From the NCBI GenBank assembly GCA_001544595.2, contig FCOH02000004.1:186001-250000 (forward strand): a stretch of DNA of 64,000 bases, read 5' to 3'. Below the pieces are notes generated by a model, which was not told the DNA's origin, did not search any database, and worked only from the letters and a program-made list of their open reading frames with translations. The stretch comes from Caballeronia peredens (GTDB taxonomy: Bacteria; Pseudomonadota; Gammaproteobacteria; Burkholderiales; Burkholderiaceae). Each line of letters starts with the position of its first letter. Position 1 is the stretch's first letter. Below, piece after piece: positions 34,975 through 46,031 of the stretch. The position numbers were made by a program, and so were the translations under genes.

Positions 34975-37563
34975 ATGCGCCGTGCCGAGGAGTCCCTGTT
35001 GAACCATTCCACCGATAACCCGAGCGACCTCGTCCTGCTCGCGCCGTTCACCGGCCCCGTCGTGCCGCTCGCCGACGTGCCCGACCCCGTGTTCGCCGAA
35101 GGCATGTTCGGCGACGGCATCGGCATCGATCCGCTCGACAACGCGCTCGTCTCGCCCTGCGACGGCACGGTCACGCACCTCGCGCGCACCCATCACGCCG
35201 TGACGCTGCGCACGAAGGAAGGCGCGGAGATTCTCGTGCATATCGGCATCGACACGGTCGGGCTGGGCGGCAAGGGTTTCGCGCCGATGATCGAACAGGG
35301 CGCGACCGTGCGCGCCGGTCAGCCGCTCATCGAGTTCGATGCCGATTTCGTCGCGCAACACGCGCCGAGCCTCGTCTCGGTGATCGCGGTGGCCAACGGC
35401 GATGCGTTCGATGTCGTCGAGCGCGCCGGGCGAGGCATGCTGAAAGCGGGCGCGCGGCTGCTGGTCCTGCGCGCGAAGCACGGCGAAAAGGCGGACACCG
35501 CGCGCTCCGGCGCGCTCATCATGGAAGAAGCGCGCCGCAGTCTGACGCTCGCGCATGCGGGCGGTCTGCACGCGCGGCCGGCGGCGCGGGCACGCGAAGC
35601 GGCGCGCGGCTTCGACGCGAAGGTCGAAGTGCGCTACGAAGGCAGGAAGGCGCCGGTGGAAAGCGTGGTCGGTCTGCTCGGCCTCGGCGCGGGCGAGGGC
35701 GCGACCATCGAACTGGTGGCGATCGGCGCGCACGCGCAGCAGGCGGTCGATGCCGTCGCCGCCGAATTGCTGCGCGCGGCGCAAGGCGAAGTGGAAGAGA
35801 CGCCGGCGCGCGCGAAGTCGCCGGCGCCCGTCGCGCAGGCTGCGGCGTCGGGGCAGCCGCTGCCGCCGAACACGCTCGCGGGCGTTTGCGCGGCGCCGGG
35901 CGTCGCGGTCGGCACGCTGGTGCGCTGGGACGACAAGGAGATCGTGCCGCCGGAGCAGGCGAGCGGCCCGTCGGCGGCGGAAAGCCGGGCGCTCGATAAA
36001 GCCATCGCACAGGTCGATGCCGAACTCGGCGACACCGTGCGCACCGCGTCGCAGCGCGGCGCGGTCGGCGAAGCGGGTATTTTCGCGGTGCATCGCGTGC
36101 TGCTCGAAGACCCGACGCTCGTCGATGCCGCGCGCGACCTGATCAGTCTCGGCAAGAGCGCGGGCTTCGCGTGGCGCGAGGCGATCCGCGCGCAGATCGC
36201 GCTGCTCAACAACGTCAACGACGAACTGCTCGCCGAGCGCGCGGCCGATCTGCGCGACATCGAAAAGCGCGTGCTGCGCGCGCTCGGGCTCACGAACACG
36301 GCGGCGCGCGAGTTGCCGCACGAAGCCGTGCTCGCGGCCACCGAATTCACGCCGTCGGATCTGTCGTCGATCGATCGCTCGCGCGTCACCGCGCTCGTGA
36401 TGGCGCGCGGCGGCGCGACCTCGCATGCGGCGATCATCGCGCGGCAAGTGGGGCTGCCGACGCTCGTCGCCATCGGCGATGCGCTGCACGCGATTCCCGA
36501 AGGCACGCAAGTGGTCGTGGATGCATCGACCGGACGGCTCGAGCACGCGCCGACCCAGCTCGACGTCGAACGCGCCCGCGCCGAGCGCGAGCGTCTGGCC
36601 GGCGTGCGCGAAGCGAACCGGCGCATGTCGCAGCAGGCCGCGTCGACGAAGGACGGCCGCGCGATCGAAGTCGCCGCGAACATCGCCACGCTCGACGACG
36701 CGAAGGCCGCCGTCGAGAACGGCGCGGACGCCGTCGGCCTGTTGCGCACGGAGCTGCTGTTCATCCATCGCCAGTCGGCGCCGACGGTCGCGGAACACAC
36801 GGACAGCTATCAGGGCATCGTCGATGCGCTGGCCGGCCGCACCGCGATCATCCGCACGCTGGATGTCGGCGCGGACAAGGAAGTCGATTATCTGACGCTG
36901 CCGCCCGAAGAGAACCCGGCGCTCGGCCTGCGCGGCATTCGTCTCGCGCAGGTGCGCCCCGATCTGCTCGACGACCAGTTGCGCGGCCTGCTCGCGGTGA
37001 AGCCTGTGGGCGCCGTGCGCATTCTTCTGCCGATGGTCACCGATTCCGGCGAACTGCAACGCCTGCGCGCGCGCATCGACGAACTCGCGCGCGAAGCCGG
37101 CCGCACCGAGCCGATCGAAGTCGGCGTGATGATCGAAGTGCCGTCGGCGGCGCTGCTCGCCGACCAGCTCGCGAAGCACGCGGATTTCCTCTCGATCGGC
37201 ACCAACGATCTCACGCAATACACGCTCGCGATGGACCGTTGCCAGCCCGATCTCGCCGCCCAGTCCGACGGCCTGCATCCGGCCGTGCTGCGCCTCATCA
37301 AGACGGCGGTGCAGGGCGCGGAAAAGCACGGCAAGTGGGTCGGCGTGTGCGGCGCGCTCGGCGGCGATCCGCTTGCGGCGCCGCTGCTGATCGGCCTCGG
37401 CGTGACCGAGTTGTCGGTCGATCCCGTGTCCGTGCCCGGCATCAAGGCGCGCGTGCGCAATCTCGATTACCAGCTTTGCCGTCAGCGCGCCGAGGACTGC
37501 CTCGCGCTCGAATCGGCACAGGCAGTAAGAGCGGCAAGCCGCGAAATCTGGCCGCAGGACTAA
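34975..37563 (+). CDS. nagF: Multidomain PTS phosphotransferase: EIIA-Glc, HPr and enzyme I
   Basis: 862 residues from ATG 34975; TTG 34999 with GAGGAG upstream is an equal alternative. An EIIA-Glc domain (about 18-165) holds His89 in LVHIGIDT. An HPr domain (about 188-270) holds His199 in GGLHARPAA and a serine at the HprK-target spacing (Ser230). Enzyme I (about 298-850) holds His484 in GGATSHAAIIARQ. One polypeptide can carry phosphate from PEP to the EIIB domain of the next gene. This NagF-type fusion makes GlcNAc uptake independent of the general EI and HPr. Confidence 0.93.
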   Translation: MRRAEESLLNHSTDNPSDLVLLAPFTGPVVPLADVPDPVFAEGMFGDGIGIDPLDNALVSPCDGTVTHLARTHHAVTLRTKEGAEILVHIGIDTVGLGGKGFAPMIEQGATVRAGQPLIEFDADFVAQHAPSLVSVIAVANGDAFDVVERAGRGMLKAGARLLVLRAKHGEKADTARSGALIMEEARRSLTLAHAGGLHARPAARAREAARGFDAKVEVRYEGRKAPVESVVGLLGLGAGEGATIELVAIGAHAQQAVDAVAAELLRAAQGEVEETPARAKSPAPVAQAAASGQPLPPNTLAGVCAAPGVAVGTLVRWDDKEIVPPEQASGPSAAESRALDKAIAQVDAELGDTVRTASQRGAVGEAGIFAVHRVLLEDPTLVDAARDLISLGKSAGFAWREAIRAQIALLNNVNDELLAERAADLRDIEKRVLRALGLTNTAARELPHEAVLAATEFTPSDLSSIDRSRVTALVMARGGATSHAAIIARQVGLPTLVAIGDALHAIPEGTQVVVDASTGRLEHAPTQLDVERARAERERLAGVREANRRMSQQAASTKDGRAIEVAANIATLDDAKAAVENGADAVGLLRTELLFIHRQSAPTVAEHTDSYQGIVDALAGRTAIIRTLDVGADKEVDYLTLPPEENPALGLRGIRLAQVRPDLLDDQLRGLLAVKPVGAVRILLPMVTDSGELQRLRARIDELAREAGRTEPIEVGVMIEVPSAALLADQLAKHADFLSIGTNDLTQYTLAMDRCQPDLAAQSDGLHPAVLRLIKTAVQGAEKHGKWVGVCGALGGDPLAAPLLIGLGVTELSVDPVSVPGIKARVRNLDYQLCRQRAEDCLALESAQAVRAASREIWPQD

Positions 37564-37649
37564 TCGTCCGTTTTGGGGCGGATATCGCGGGAGCCTTTTA
37601 GCCATCCCCCGACGCAGTTACGACAAGACTTATATTTTTGGAGAACCCG

Positions 37650-39461
<1,812 letters not shown>

Positions 39462-39485
39462 TGTAGCGATCGCACGGCTGTAGCG

Positions 39486-39510
39486 AACGGCGCCTTCGGG
39501 CGCCGTTTTC
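39486..39510 (+). terminator. Rho-independent terminator of the nag operon
   Basis: A 9-bp stem AACGGCGCC/GGCGCCGTT closed by a stable TTCG tetraloop, then TTC. It lies 24 bp after the nagE stop. Confidence 0.85.
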
Positions 39511-39540
39511 ATGTCGGCGCATGATGCGCACGAAGGCGCA

Positions 39541-39575
39541 AAAGAAAAAGCCCGCCGTCTTTCGACAGCGGGCTT
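39541..39575 (-). terminator. Rho-independent terminator of rpoH
   Basis: Read on the minus strand, AAGCCCGC pairs with GCGGGCTT, with an inner GTC-GAAA-GAC pairing, followed by a T-rich run (TTTCTTTTG). It lies 31 bp after the rpoH stop and faces the nag operon terminator. Confidence 0.85.
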
Positions 39576-39605
39576 CGCGATTTTCGCTAAAGCACAGTCA
39601 GGGGG

Positions 39606-40547
39606 TTACGCGTAGTCGTGCAGCGCCGAGCGCATCTTCTTCATCGCGCTCGCCTCGATCTGGCGAATGCGCTCAGCCGATACGCCGAACTCGTCGGCCA
39701 GTTCGTGCAGCGTCTTGCCGCCCGAGCCGTCATCCTGCACGTCGAGCCAGCGCGCCTTGATGATGCGGCGGCTGCGCTCGTCGAGCGACTCCAGCGCGTC
39801 GGCGAGGCCGTCGCTTTGCAGCTTGTCGAACTGGCGCGCGGCGATGACGTTCGTCGGCTCGTTGTGCGAGTCGGCCAGATACGCGATCGGCGCGAACGCT
39901 TCCTCGCCGTCGTCGACCTGGCCTTCGAGCGCGATATCGCCGCCCGACAAGCGGGTTTCCATCTCCGCGACTTCCTCGCGCTTCACGTTCAACTCGTTCG
40001 CCAGCCCCTCGATCTCATCCGGCGTGAACGCCGAATGACTGGTCTTGTGGCTGCGAAGGTTGAAGAACAGCTTGCGCTGCGCCTTGGTTGTCGCGACTTT
40101 CACCATGCGCCAGTTGCGCAGGATGTACTCGTGAATCTCGGCCTTGATCCAGTGCATGGCGTAGGACACCAGGCGCACGTTTTGCTCCGGATCGAACCGC
40201 TTCACGGCCTTCATCAGACCGATGTTGCCTTCCTGAATCAGGTCAGCATGCGGCAGGCCGTAGCCCAGATAGTTGCGGGCGATCGAAACGACGAGGCGCA
40301 GGTGCGACAGCACGAGCTGGCGCGCCGCGTCCAGGTTGCCTTGTTCGCGGAATTCGGTGGCGTACTGACGTTCCTCTGCCGGCGACAGCATCGGAATACG
40401 GTTCACTGCTTGTATGTATGAGTCGATGTTGCCGATCTGGCCGGTCAACACGGACGACTGTGCGTACGTCAGCGCGCCTGCCGAAGATCCCTTGGCAGGT
40501 GCCGAGCTCAAAACATTCGGAAGGGTCATCGCATTGGTCACGCTCAT
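39606..40547 (-). CDS. rpoH: Heat-shock sigma factor RpoH (sigma-32)
   Basis: 313 residues. Region 2 contains RQLVLSHLRLVVSIARNYLGYGLPHADLIQEGNIGLMKAVKRFDP and the RpoH box follows as TKAQRKLFFNLR. Region 4 ends with the helix-turn-helix LHELADEFGVSAERIRQIEASAMKKM. It directs transcription of chaperone and protease genes after heat stress. A perfect CIRCE element overlaps its likely promoter, implying HrcA repression in addition to the usual controls. pagL is divergent. Confidence 0.97.
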   Translation of the reverse strand: MSVTNAMTLPNVLSSAPAKGSSAGALTYAQSSVLTGQIGNIDSYIQAVNRIPMLSPAEERQYATEFREQGNLDAARQLVLSHLRLVVSIARNYLGYGLPHADLIQEGNIGLMKAVKRFDPEQNVRLVSYAMHWIKAEIHEYILRNWRMVKVATTKAQRKLFFNLRSHKTSHSAFTPDEIEGLANELNVKREEVAEMETRLSGGDIALEGQVDDGEEAFAPIAYLADSHNEPTNVIAARQFDKLQSDGLADALESLDERSRRIIKARWLDVQDDGSGGKTLHELADEFGVSAERIRQIEASAMKKMRSALHDYA

Positions 40548-40611
40548 AAGCTCCTTATCAACAATTCAGTGCCGGGTGCCGCTATGCAGCAACGGCAAAT
40601 CAAGCACGATA

Positions 40612-40638
40612 TTAGCACTCCCGTTTAGCGAGTGCTAA
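40612..40638. promoter_or_regulatory. CIRCE element (HrcA operator) upstream of rpoH
   Basis: TTAGCACTC-N9-GAGTGCTAA matches the CIRCE consensus at every arm position. It lies 65-91 bp upstream of the rpoH ATG. On the minus strand a -35-like TTAGCA (40638-40633) and -10 TAATAT (40614-40609) are 18 bp apart, so bound HrcA would cover the promoter. hrcA itself is not in this window. Confidence 0.93.
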
Positions 40639-40736
40639 GGATTAGAGGCCCCGGAAACGTGTGAGTTCCCACAAAAGCTATCGAATTTGTGTGGTTGATA
40701 GGACAGTGTTTTGCGCGATATTCAGGTCACATGTAC

Positions 40737-40761
40737 CGATTCGACGCTTCCTTTCGAATCG
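40737..40761. promoter_or_regulatory. Inverted repeat CGATTCGA-N9-TCGAATCG
   Basis: Perfect 8-bp arms with a 9-bp spacer, 190 bp upstream of rpoH and about 150 bp upstream of pagL. Geometry resembles CIRCE but the sequence is different. Likely a regulator site; the regulator is unknown. Confidence 0.45.
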
Positions 40762-40910
40762 ATTACCGTGTTTGTGCGCTGCGGCGAAAGAAAATTCAAC
40801 GAAACCTGATCCGTTGATACGAGTTCTGCAATTTTTTTAGAAGATAACTAGAATCGGCCAAATGTCATTGTTTGTGAAACACGCCAGTAATTCGAGAACA
40901 TGGGGTGCAC

Positions 40911-41477
40911 ATGCATAAAAAAAAGAGTTCGTGGCTTGGTTCTTTGTCCCGTCTGGGAATGTGCGCGACGCTCGGCCTCGCGTCCGCAGCGGCTCACGCG
41001 GACCGGTTCGGGGTTCAGATCGCGGGCGGCGTGGCCGATCGCGACATCAAGAAGGCCGATCTCGGCGTGGCCTGGGACCCGGGCCTCACCTGGTGGGAGA
41101 TCGGCGGCTTCCATTTCACGCTCATCGGTGAAGGCCACGTGTCCTACTGGCACACGACCGAGGACAACGCCGTCAATCCGAACATCTGGGAGTTCGGCAT
41201 TACGCCGGTCATCCGCTTCGTGAAGAGCGCGGGTTACTTCCGTCCGTTTGTAGAGGCGGGCGTCGGCGTGCGGCTGCTCTCGCACGCGCGCATCACGCAG
41301 GACTTCACCGTTTCGACCGCGTTCCAGTTCGCGGATATGGTCGGCGTCGGCATGATCTTCGGCGACAAGCAGAACTATCAGGCGGGCTTCCGGTTTCAGC
41401 ACCTATCGAACGCCAGTATCAAAGAGCCGAATCCTGGTATAAATTTCAGCCAGCTATATCTGCAATACAACTTCTGA
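40911..41477 (+). CDS. pagL: Lipid A 3-O-deacylase PagL
   Basis: 188 residues from ATG 40911 (GTG 40905 possible). Signal peptide 1-30 ends AAAHA. The rest is an eight-stranded outer-membrane barrel ending in a C-terminal Phe (LYLQYNF). The active-site stretch FRFQHLSNASIKEPNPG holds His164 and Ser166, the catalytic pair of PagL. The enzyme removes the 3-linked acyl chain of lipid A and so changes endotoxin and antimicrobial-peptide behaviour. It is divergent from rpoH. Confidence 0.9.
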   Translation: MHKKKSSWLGSLSRLGMCATLGLASAAAHADRFGVQIAGGVADRDIKKADLGVAWDPGLTWWEIGGFHFTLIGEGHVSYWHTTEDNAVNPNIWEFGITPVIRFVKSAGYFRPFVEAGVGVRLLSHARITQDFTVSTAFQFADMVGVGMIFGDKQNYQAGFRFQHLSNASIKEPNPGINFSQLYLQYNF

Positions 41478-41522
41478 CGGGGCGCCGGCGCATCGGTTCC
41501 TCGACACAAGGGGAACCGACAG

Positions 41523-41906
41523 ATGCCGGCAAAAACCATTGAGGCCATACGCGGCCTCGAGCGCGATCGCTTCCGGGCGATGGTCGAGGGCGACGGTCCG
41601 GCGCTCGATGCGCTGCTGGCTGAAAACGTCAGCTACGTCCATACGAACGGCAAGCGGGAGACGAAGCGCCAGTTCATCGACGCCATCACGGCCGGCCGCC
41701 GCCGCTATCGTCAGATCGAAATCCAGTCGCAGGACGTGTTGCCCGCCGGGCGCGACACTTGTCTGGTTTCCGGCCGGGCGCTGATCGAAATGGAATCGAA
41801 AAACGGCGCGCTGCTGTTTCCCATCGCCTACACGGCCGTGCATGTCCAGACCGACGGCCAGTGGCTGCTGCTCGCGCTGCAGGCGACGCGCGTCGCTCTC
41901 GAATAG
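41523..41906 (+). CDS. NTF2-like (SnoaL/DUF4440) protein
   Basis: A 127-residue single-domain protein with the NTF2-like pattern: an N-terminal helical pair (GLERDRFRAMVEGDGPALDALLAENVSYVHTNG) and four strands including CLVSGRALIEM and WLLLALQATRV. The domain hosts many small-molecule enzymes and binding proteins, so no substrate can be assigned. It starts 45 bp after pagL and is convergent with leuA. Confidence 0.82.
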   Translation: MPAKTIEAIRGLERDRFRAMVEGDGPALDALLAENVSYVHTNGKRETKRQFIDAITAGRRRYRQIEIQSQDVLPAGRDTCLVSGRALIEMESKNGALLFPIAYTAVHVQTDGQWLLLALQATRVALE

Positions 41907-41932
41907 CGCCGCGCGCGCCGTTTTCCGCGGAT

Positions 41933-43609
41933 TTACGCTTCCACCGCTTCGGCGTGGCGTTCGTCCTGCGGCTTGTCCTGCTGCTCGTCCTGAGCCATAC
42001 GCCTCGAACGGTTCACGGCGCTCACCACCGCATCGGCGACCGCGAACGCCGGATTCGCATGCAGCGCCACGCCGAAGCGCGTCGGCCCGTCGCCGACCCG
42101 GCAGCCGACGAACGCCGCCGTATCGCCGCCGGCAGTCACGGCCGTTTCGAACCAGTTGACGTTCGCATCGACGTCCAGCGCCGCCGCGACCGTCTGCGCG
42201 TACGCCTCGCCGCTCGCCGCACCCGATGCCGCCGTCACGGCGACGCGGCGTCCGAACACCGACAGCGTCGATGCGTCCACGCGCGCAACTGGCCCGCCCG
42301 CGTCGAAATATTCGCGCTTGAAGAGGGCGCAGATCGCCTCGCCGCTGATTTCCTCGCCGGACGCGTCCGCGAGCGCCTGCACCGCATGGCTGAACTCGAT
42401 CTGCACGCGGCGCGGCGGCGTGAAGCCGAGACCGCGCTCGAGCAGATAGGTCGCGCCGCCCTTGCCGGACTGGCTGTTCACGCGGATCACGGCGTCGTAG
42501 CTGCGGCCGAGATCGGCCGGATCGATCGGCAAATAGGGCACGTCCCAGACCGTTCCGGCCACGCGCTGCGCAAAACCCTTACGGATCGCGTCCTGATGCG
42601 AGCCCGAAAACGCCGTGAACACGAGGTCGCCCGCATACGGATGGCGCGGATGCACCGGAATCTGATTGCAGCGCTCGACGACGCGGCGCACGGCGTCGAT
42701 GTCGGAGAAATCGAGGCCCGGATCGATGCCTTGCGTGTAGAGATTGAGCGCGAGCGTCACGAGATCGACGTTGCCCGTACGCTCGCCGTTGCCGAACAGA
42801 CAGCCCTCGATGCGGTCCGCGCCCGCGAGCAGCGCCATTTCCGCGGCCGCGACGGCCGTGCCGCGGTCGTTATGCGGATGCACCGAAAGGACGATGCTGT
42901 CGCGAAAGCCCATGTTGCGGTCCATCCACTCGACCTGATCGGCGAACACGTTCGGCATGGCGGCTTCGACCGTCGCGGGCAGATTCACGATCATCTTGTG
43001 AGCGGGCGTCGGCCGCCACATTTGCGCGACGGCGTCGCAGACTTCGCGCGCGAACGGCAGCTCGGTCATGCTGAAGGTTTCGGGCGAATACTGGTAGATC
43101 CAGTGCGTTTCGGGCCGCGCCGCCGCGCATTCCTTGATGATGCGCGTGCCTTCCACCGCCAGCGCCTTCACTTCTTCCTGCGACTGATTGAACACGATGC
43201 GCCGGAACGATGGCGCGATCGCGTTGTAAAGATGCACGATCACGCGGCTCGCGCCCTCGACGGCTTCGAACGTGCGCTCGATCAGTTCGCGGCGCGACTG
43301 CACGAGCACTTCGATCGTGACGTCGTCCGGGATGCGCTTCTCGTCGATCAGCTTGCGCACGAAATCGAAATCCGTCTGCGATGCCGACGGGAATCCCACC
43401 TCGATCTCCTTGAAACCCGTTGCCACCAGCATGTCGAAGAATTCGAGCTTGGCTGCGATGCTCATCGGCTCGATCAGCGACTGGTTGCCGTCACGCAGAT
43501 CGGTGCTCATCCAGATCGGCGCGCGCTCGATCGTGCGATTCGGCCAGCGGCGGCCATTCAGACGGACTTGCGGAAACGGGCGGTATTTCTCGGCGGGGTT
43601 CGGCATCAT
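41933..43609 (-). CDS. leuA: 2-isopropylmalate synthase (long class)
   Basis: 558 residues from ATG 43609 (a second ATG follows at once). The catalytic barrel has [13 protein letters not shown] near residue 34, metal ligands in [12 protein letters not shown] near 240 and [11 protein letters not shown] near 270. A C-terminal regulatory domain follows from about 440. It condenses acetyl-CoA and 2-ketoisovalerate, the first step of leucine synthesis. The sequence belongs to the yeast/actinobacterial-like LeuA2 group rather than the E. coli group. The last 20 residues are polar and variable. A leader of about 380 nt precedes it. Confidence 0.94.
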   Translation of the reverse strand: MMPNPAEKYRPFPQVRLNGRRWPNRTIERAPIWMSTDLRDGNQSLIEPMSIAAKLEFFDMLVATGFKEIEVGFPSASQTDFDFVRKLIDEKRIPDDVTIEVLVQSRRELIERTFEAVEGASRVIVHLYNAIAPSFRRIVFNQSQEEVKALAVEGTRIIKECAAARPETHWIYQYSPETFSMTELPFAREVCDAVAQMWRPTPAHKMIVNLPATVEAAMPNVFADQVEWMDRNMGFRDSIVLSVHPHNDRGTAVAAAEMALLAGADRIEGCLFGNGERTGNVDLVTLALNLYTQGIDPGLDFSDIDAVRRVVERCNQIPVHPRHPYAGDLVFTAFSGSHQDAIRKGFAQRVAGTVWDVPYLPIDPADLGRSYDAVIRVNSQSGKGGATYLLERGLGFTPPRRVQIEFSHAVQALADASGEEISGEAICALFKREYFDAGGPVARVDASTLSVFGRRVAVTAASGAASGEAYAQTVAAALDVDANVNWFETAVTAGGDTAAFVGCRVGDGPTRFGVALHANPAFAVADAVVSAVNRSRRMAQDEQQDKPQDERHAEAVEA

Positions 43610-44026
43610 GATCGTCGATCTCTCTCGGGACGGTTTGCGTAGCGTCTGCGAGAGAGGCCGTGTCCGGCGGCTGGCCGGGCATGGCGCCATGCACGTGGAG
43701 CCGGGCTGCGCGCGCGGTCACACGGATCACCTGCGATGGTGACGCCTGCGACCAACGTGAACGTGCGCGAAGCAGCGTGCATTTGACCCTCGCGTTTCCG
43801 TCTCGCGGGTTGCGCGAACGAAAAGCTGACGACTACAAGTGGTAAGAAAAGAAACTGCGGGAACTGCCGGAGGACCGCGCGCCTTACGACGCACGGCGCT
43901 ACGTCTGGCGACTTACGCTAGACGTAGCGATAGGGGCCGCGCTAGGCGGCCCGAAATAATTCGGAGGGAGGAAATCTGGGTGAAGCGCATGCGTCGACTT
44001 TAAACCAGCGTTGAATACCGTGTCAA
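43610..44026 (-). promoter_or_regulatory. leuA promoter and long structured leader
   Basis: On the minus strand, TTGACA (44026-44021) and a weak TTAAAG (44003-43998) are 17 bp apart, predicting a start near 43991. The leader then carries two hairpins: 43952-43934 (GGGCCGC arms) and 43929-43897 (CGCTACGTCT arms, extendable to 14 pairs with one G-T). A 58-codon frame runs from ATG 43782, with GAGGG upstream, to a TGA overlapping the leuA ATG. It has few leucine codons, so it is not a classic attenuator peptide. No T-box motif is seen. Confidence 0.5.
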
Positions 44027-44051
44027 ATGCCTATTTCGCCGACGGAGGCGC

Positions 44052-45023
44052 TCAAAGCGGTTTGCGCACGACGTCGGCGATCACTTCGACCTGGCGCACG
44101 AGCGCGGGCGGAACCGGCACATCGCCGCGCAGCACGCACTCGATCCAGCGCGCCGTGGTGGCGGCATCGAGCGCTTCGGGCAGTTCGACGTGCGGCGCGT
44201 GCGGCTGCGAATGCTCGGGCGAGATCAACGTTTCGACGCGCCCGTCGTGGAACCAGTCGACCTGCACCTGACGCCGCGTATCCGCGACGGCTTCGCCTTC
44301 CGTGCCGCGCGCGAGCAGCGCGCCGCCCGCCGCCGCGTCGGGATGCTCGGTGAACAGGCCGGTGAGACTCTCGCGATATTCGGGATGCGTGTAGTTGACG
44401 AGCCGCAGGCCCGGATCGGCGAACGGCTGAAGAATCTTGACGAGCGTATGCGTGGAATTGCGCACGCCCATCCGGCGCCTGAGCGCGAGCAGCCGCGCGA
44501 GCTTTGGCGCGAGCACAGCGACCGGCGCGAACGCGAGCCGGCGCGACGCGAGACTGTCCTCGATTTCATCGTGCGAAGCCGCATGCGCGATGCCGAGCTC
44601 GGCGAAGATTTCCGCGCTCGTGACGCGGCCGGGATCCTCGGTCACGCCGTGCACCAGCACCGGCACGCCTTCGCGCGCGAGCAGCATCGACAGCAAGGGC
44701 ACGAGGTTCGGCGTCCTGCGCGCGCCGTTGTAGCTCGGAATCGAGACGGGACGCGCGTGTTCGCGGCCGTCCTGCACATGCAGCGGCTCGAACGAGCGAT
44801 GCGCGGCCGAGAGCATCGCGGCGAGTTCGGCGGACGTCTCGCCTTTCACGCGATAGGCGAGCAGGACGGCGCCGAGTTCGAGGTCGGAGACGCGGCCGTC
44901 GAGCATGGCTTCGTAGAGCGCGTACGTGTCGTCGCGGGACAGGGCGCGCGCGCCGTTCGGCCCGCGGCCGATTTCCTTGATGTAGCGTGCGCAGGCAAAA
45001 GTGGGGGCAGCGGAGTCGGTCAT
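44052..45023 (-). CDS. ybiB: YbiB/TrpD2-family nucleic-acid-binding protein
   Basis: 323 residues from ATG 45023. The fold is that of anthranilate phosphoribosyltransferase (N-terminal helical domain LSRDDTYALYEAMLDGRVSDLELGAVLLAYRVKGET, then the alpha/beta domain), but the PRPP-binding GTGGD loop of TrpD is replaced by NGARRTPNLVP. Such TrpD2 proteins bind nucleic acid, and E. coli YbiB is SOS-linked. It is therefore not assigned to tryptophan synthesis. A gap of 442 bp separates it from leuA downstream of its promoter region. Confidence 0.87.
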   Translation of the reverse strand: MTDSAAPTFACARYIKEIGRGPNGARALSRDDTYALYEAMLDGRVSDLELGAVLLAYRVKGETSAELAAMLSAAHRSFEPLHVQDGREHARPVSIPSYNGARRTPNLVPLLSMLLAREGVPVLVHGVTEDPGRVTSAEIFAELGIAHAASHDEIEDSLASRRLAFAPVAVLAPKLARLLALRRRMGVRNSTHTLVKILQPFADPGLRLVNYTHPEYRESLTGLFTEHPDAAAGGALLARGTEGEAVADTRRQVQVDWFHDGRVETLISPEHSQPHAPHVELPEALDAATTARWIECVLRGDVPVPPALVRQVEVIADVVRKPL

Positions 45024-45328
45024 CGGCGAGGTGCGCGATCGGGCGCTCAATTCCGTAATGTGAGCGATGCCGCCGCGCGTATGTAGGGTGCAGGGAACTC
45101 ATTCAGTACCGCATTTGGCAAGCGCTGGCAAGTTGCGTCGCTCGGACGCGTCGCGCGGGTTCGCCGTCCCGCGCGTGCGCCGAAGGCTCCCCGAAAGCTC
45201 GCAAACCCGCGTCCGACAAGCCTCGCCACGATTCTCCGGCACACGTTAAACTCGCGTTTCTCGCGGGCCGTCCGCAGCAGCGCATGCGCCCATGAATCTG
45301 CCATTCGAAACAGCAACAGGAGAGCGGG
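45024..45328. other. Intergenic region, divergent ybiB and FAH genes
   Basis: 305 bp without a convincing gene, hairpin or promoter. AGGAGAG at 45317-45323 is the ribosome site of the next gene. Nothing else stands out. Confidence 0.4.
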
Positions 45329-46027
45329 ATGACTTATGTGTTTTCTCCGGCGCCGGCGGCAGCCGTGCCCGTCGACGGTACGAACGAGCAGTTTCCCGTG
45401 CGCCGCATCTACTGCGTCGGACGTAACTACGAAGCCCACGCGCGCGAAATGGGCCACGATCCGGACCGCGAGCCGCCGTTCTTCTTCAGCAAGCCCGCCG
45501 ATGCCGTGCTGTACGTCGCGCCCGGCGCCACCGGCGAGTTTCCGTATCCGTCGCAAACGAAGAATCTGCATTTCGAGATGGAGCTCGTCGCGGCGATCGG
45601 CAAGCAGGGCCGTGACATTCCTGTCGATCAGGCGCTCGGCTACGTCTATGGCTACGCGCTCGGCCTCGACATGACGCGCCGCGACCTGCAGGCCGAAGCG
45701 AAGAAGCTCGGCCGCCCGTGGGACACGGCGAAGGGCTTCGACCGCTCCGCGCCGATCGGCCCGATTCACCCGGTCTCGAAGGTCGGGCATCTGGAAAAGA
45801 GCGCGATCTGGCTGACCGTCAACGGCGAGGAAAAGCAGCGTTCGGATATCTCGCAGCTGATCTGGTCGGTGGGCGAGACGGTCGCTTATCTGTCGACGTT
45901 GTTCGAGTTGTTTCCCGGCGATCTCATCTTCACCGGCACGCCCGAAGGCGTCGGCGCGGTCGTGAAGGGCGATCTGCTCAAGGGCGGCGTGGACGGCATC
46001 GGCGAATTCTCCGTGCGCGTCGTCTGA
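45329..46027 (+). CDS. Fumarylacetoacetate hydrolase family protein
   Basis: A 232-residue protein with the FAH C-terminal fold. The start motif RRIYCVGRNYEAHAREMG is followed by metal ligands in NLHFEMELVAAIGK (the HxExE pattern, near 85-90) and the Asp in ALGLDMTRRDLQ. Short FAH proteins hydrolyse fumarylpyruvate, acylpyruvates or related C-C bonds. It is followed 4 bp later by a maleylacetoacetate isomerase-like gene, suggesting a gentisate-like or homogentisate-like ring-cleavage end; no dioxygenase is nearby. Confidence 0.88.
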   Translation: MTYVFSPAPAAAVPVDGTNEQFPVRRIYCVGRNYEAHAREMGHDPDREPPFFFSKPADAVLYVAPGATGEFPYPSQTKNLHFEMELVAAIGKQGRDIPVDQALGYVYGYALGLDMTRRDLQAEAKKLGRPWDTAKGFDRSAPIGPIHPVSKVGHLEKSAIWLTVNGEEKQRSDISQLIWSVGETVAYLSTLFELFPGDLIFTGTPEGVGAVVKGDLLKGGVDGIGEFSVRVV

Positions 46028-46031
46028 GCCG

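Larger units (their letters stand above)
40548..40910. other. rpoH-pagL divergent regulatory region
   Basis: 363 bp with no gene. It contains the CIRCE at 40612-40638 with an overlapping minus-strand -10 TAATAT (40609-40614), a second inverted repeat at 40737-40761, and an AT-rich tract at 40790-40860 with a TAGAAT hexamer (40849-40854) that could be a pagL -10. Confidence 0.6.

Noticed and set aside
33691-37605. A 1304-codon open frame antisense to nagF
   Set aside because: High-GC coding DNA with strong third-position bias keeps the opposite strand open. The translation is low-complexity, rich in Arg, Ala, His, Gly and Asp, and the sense strand encodes clear PTS domains.
43610-43991. T-box leader for leuA
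   Set aside because: No T-box core sequence or specifier-like stem could be found.
44052-45023. Anthranilate phosphoribosyltransferase (TrpD)
   Set aside because: The PRPP-binding glycine loop is not conserved and there is no trp context; TrpD2/YbiB is the better family.
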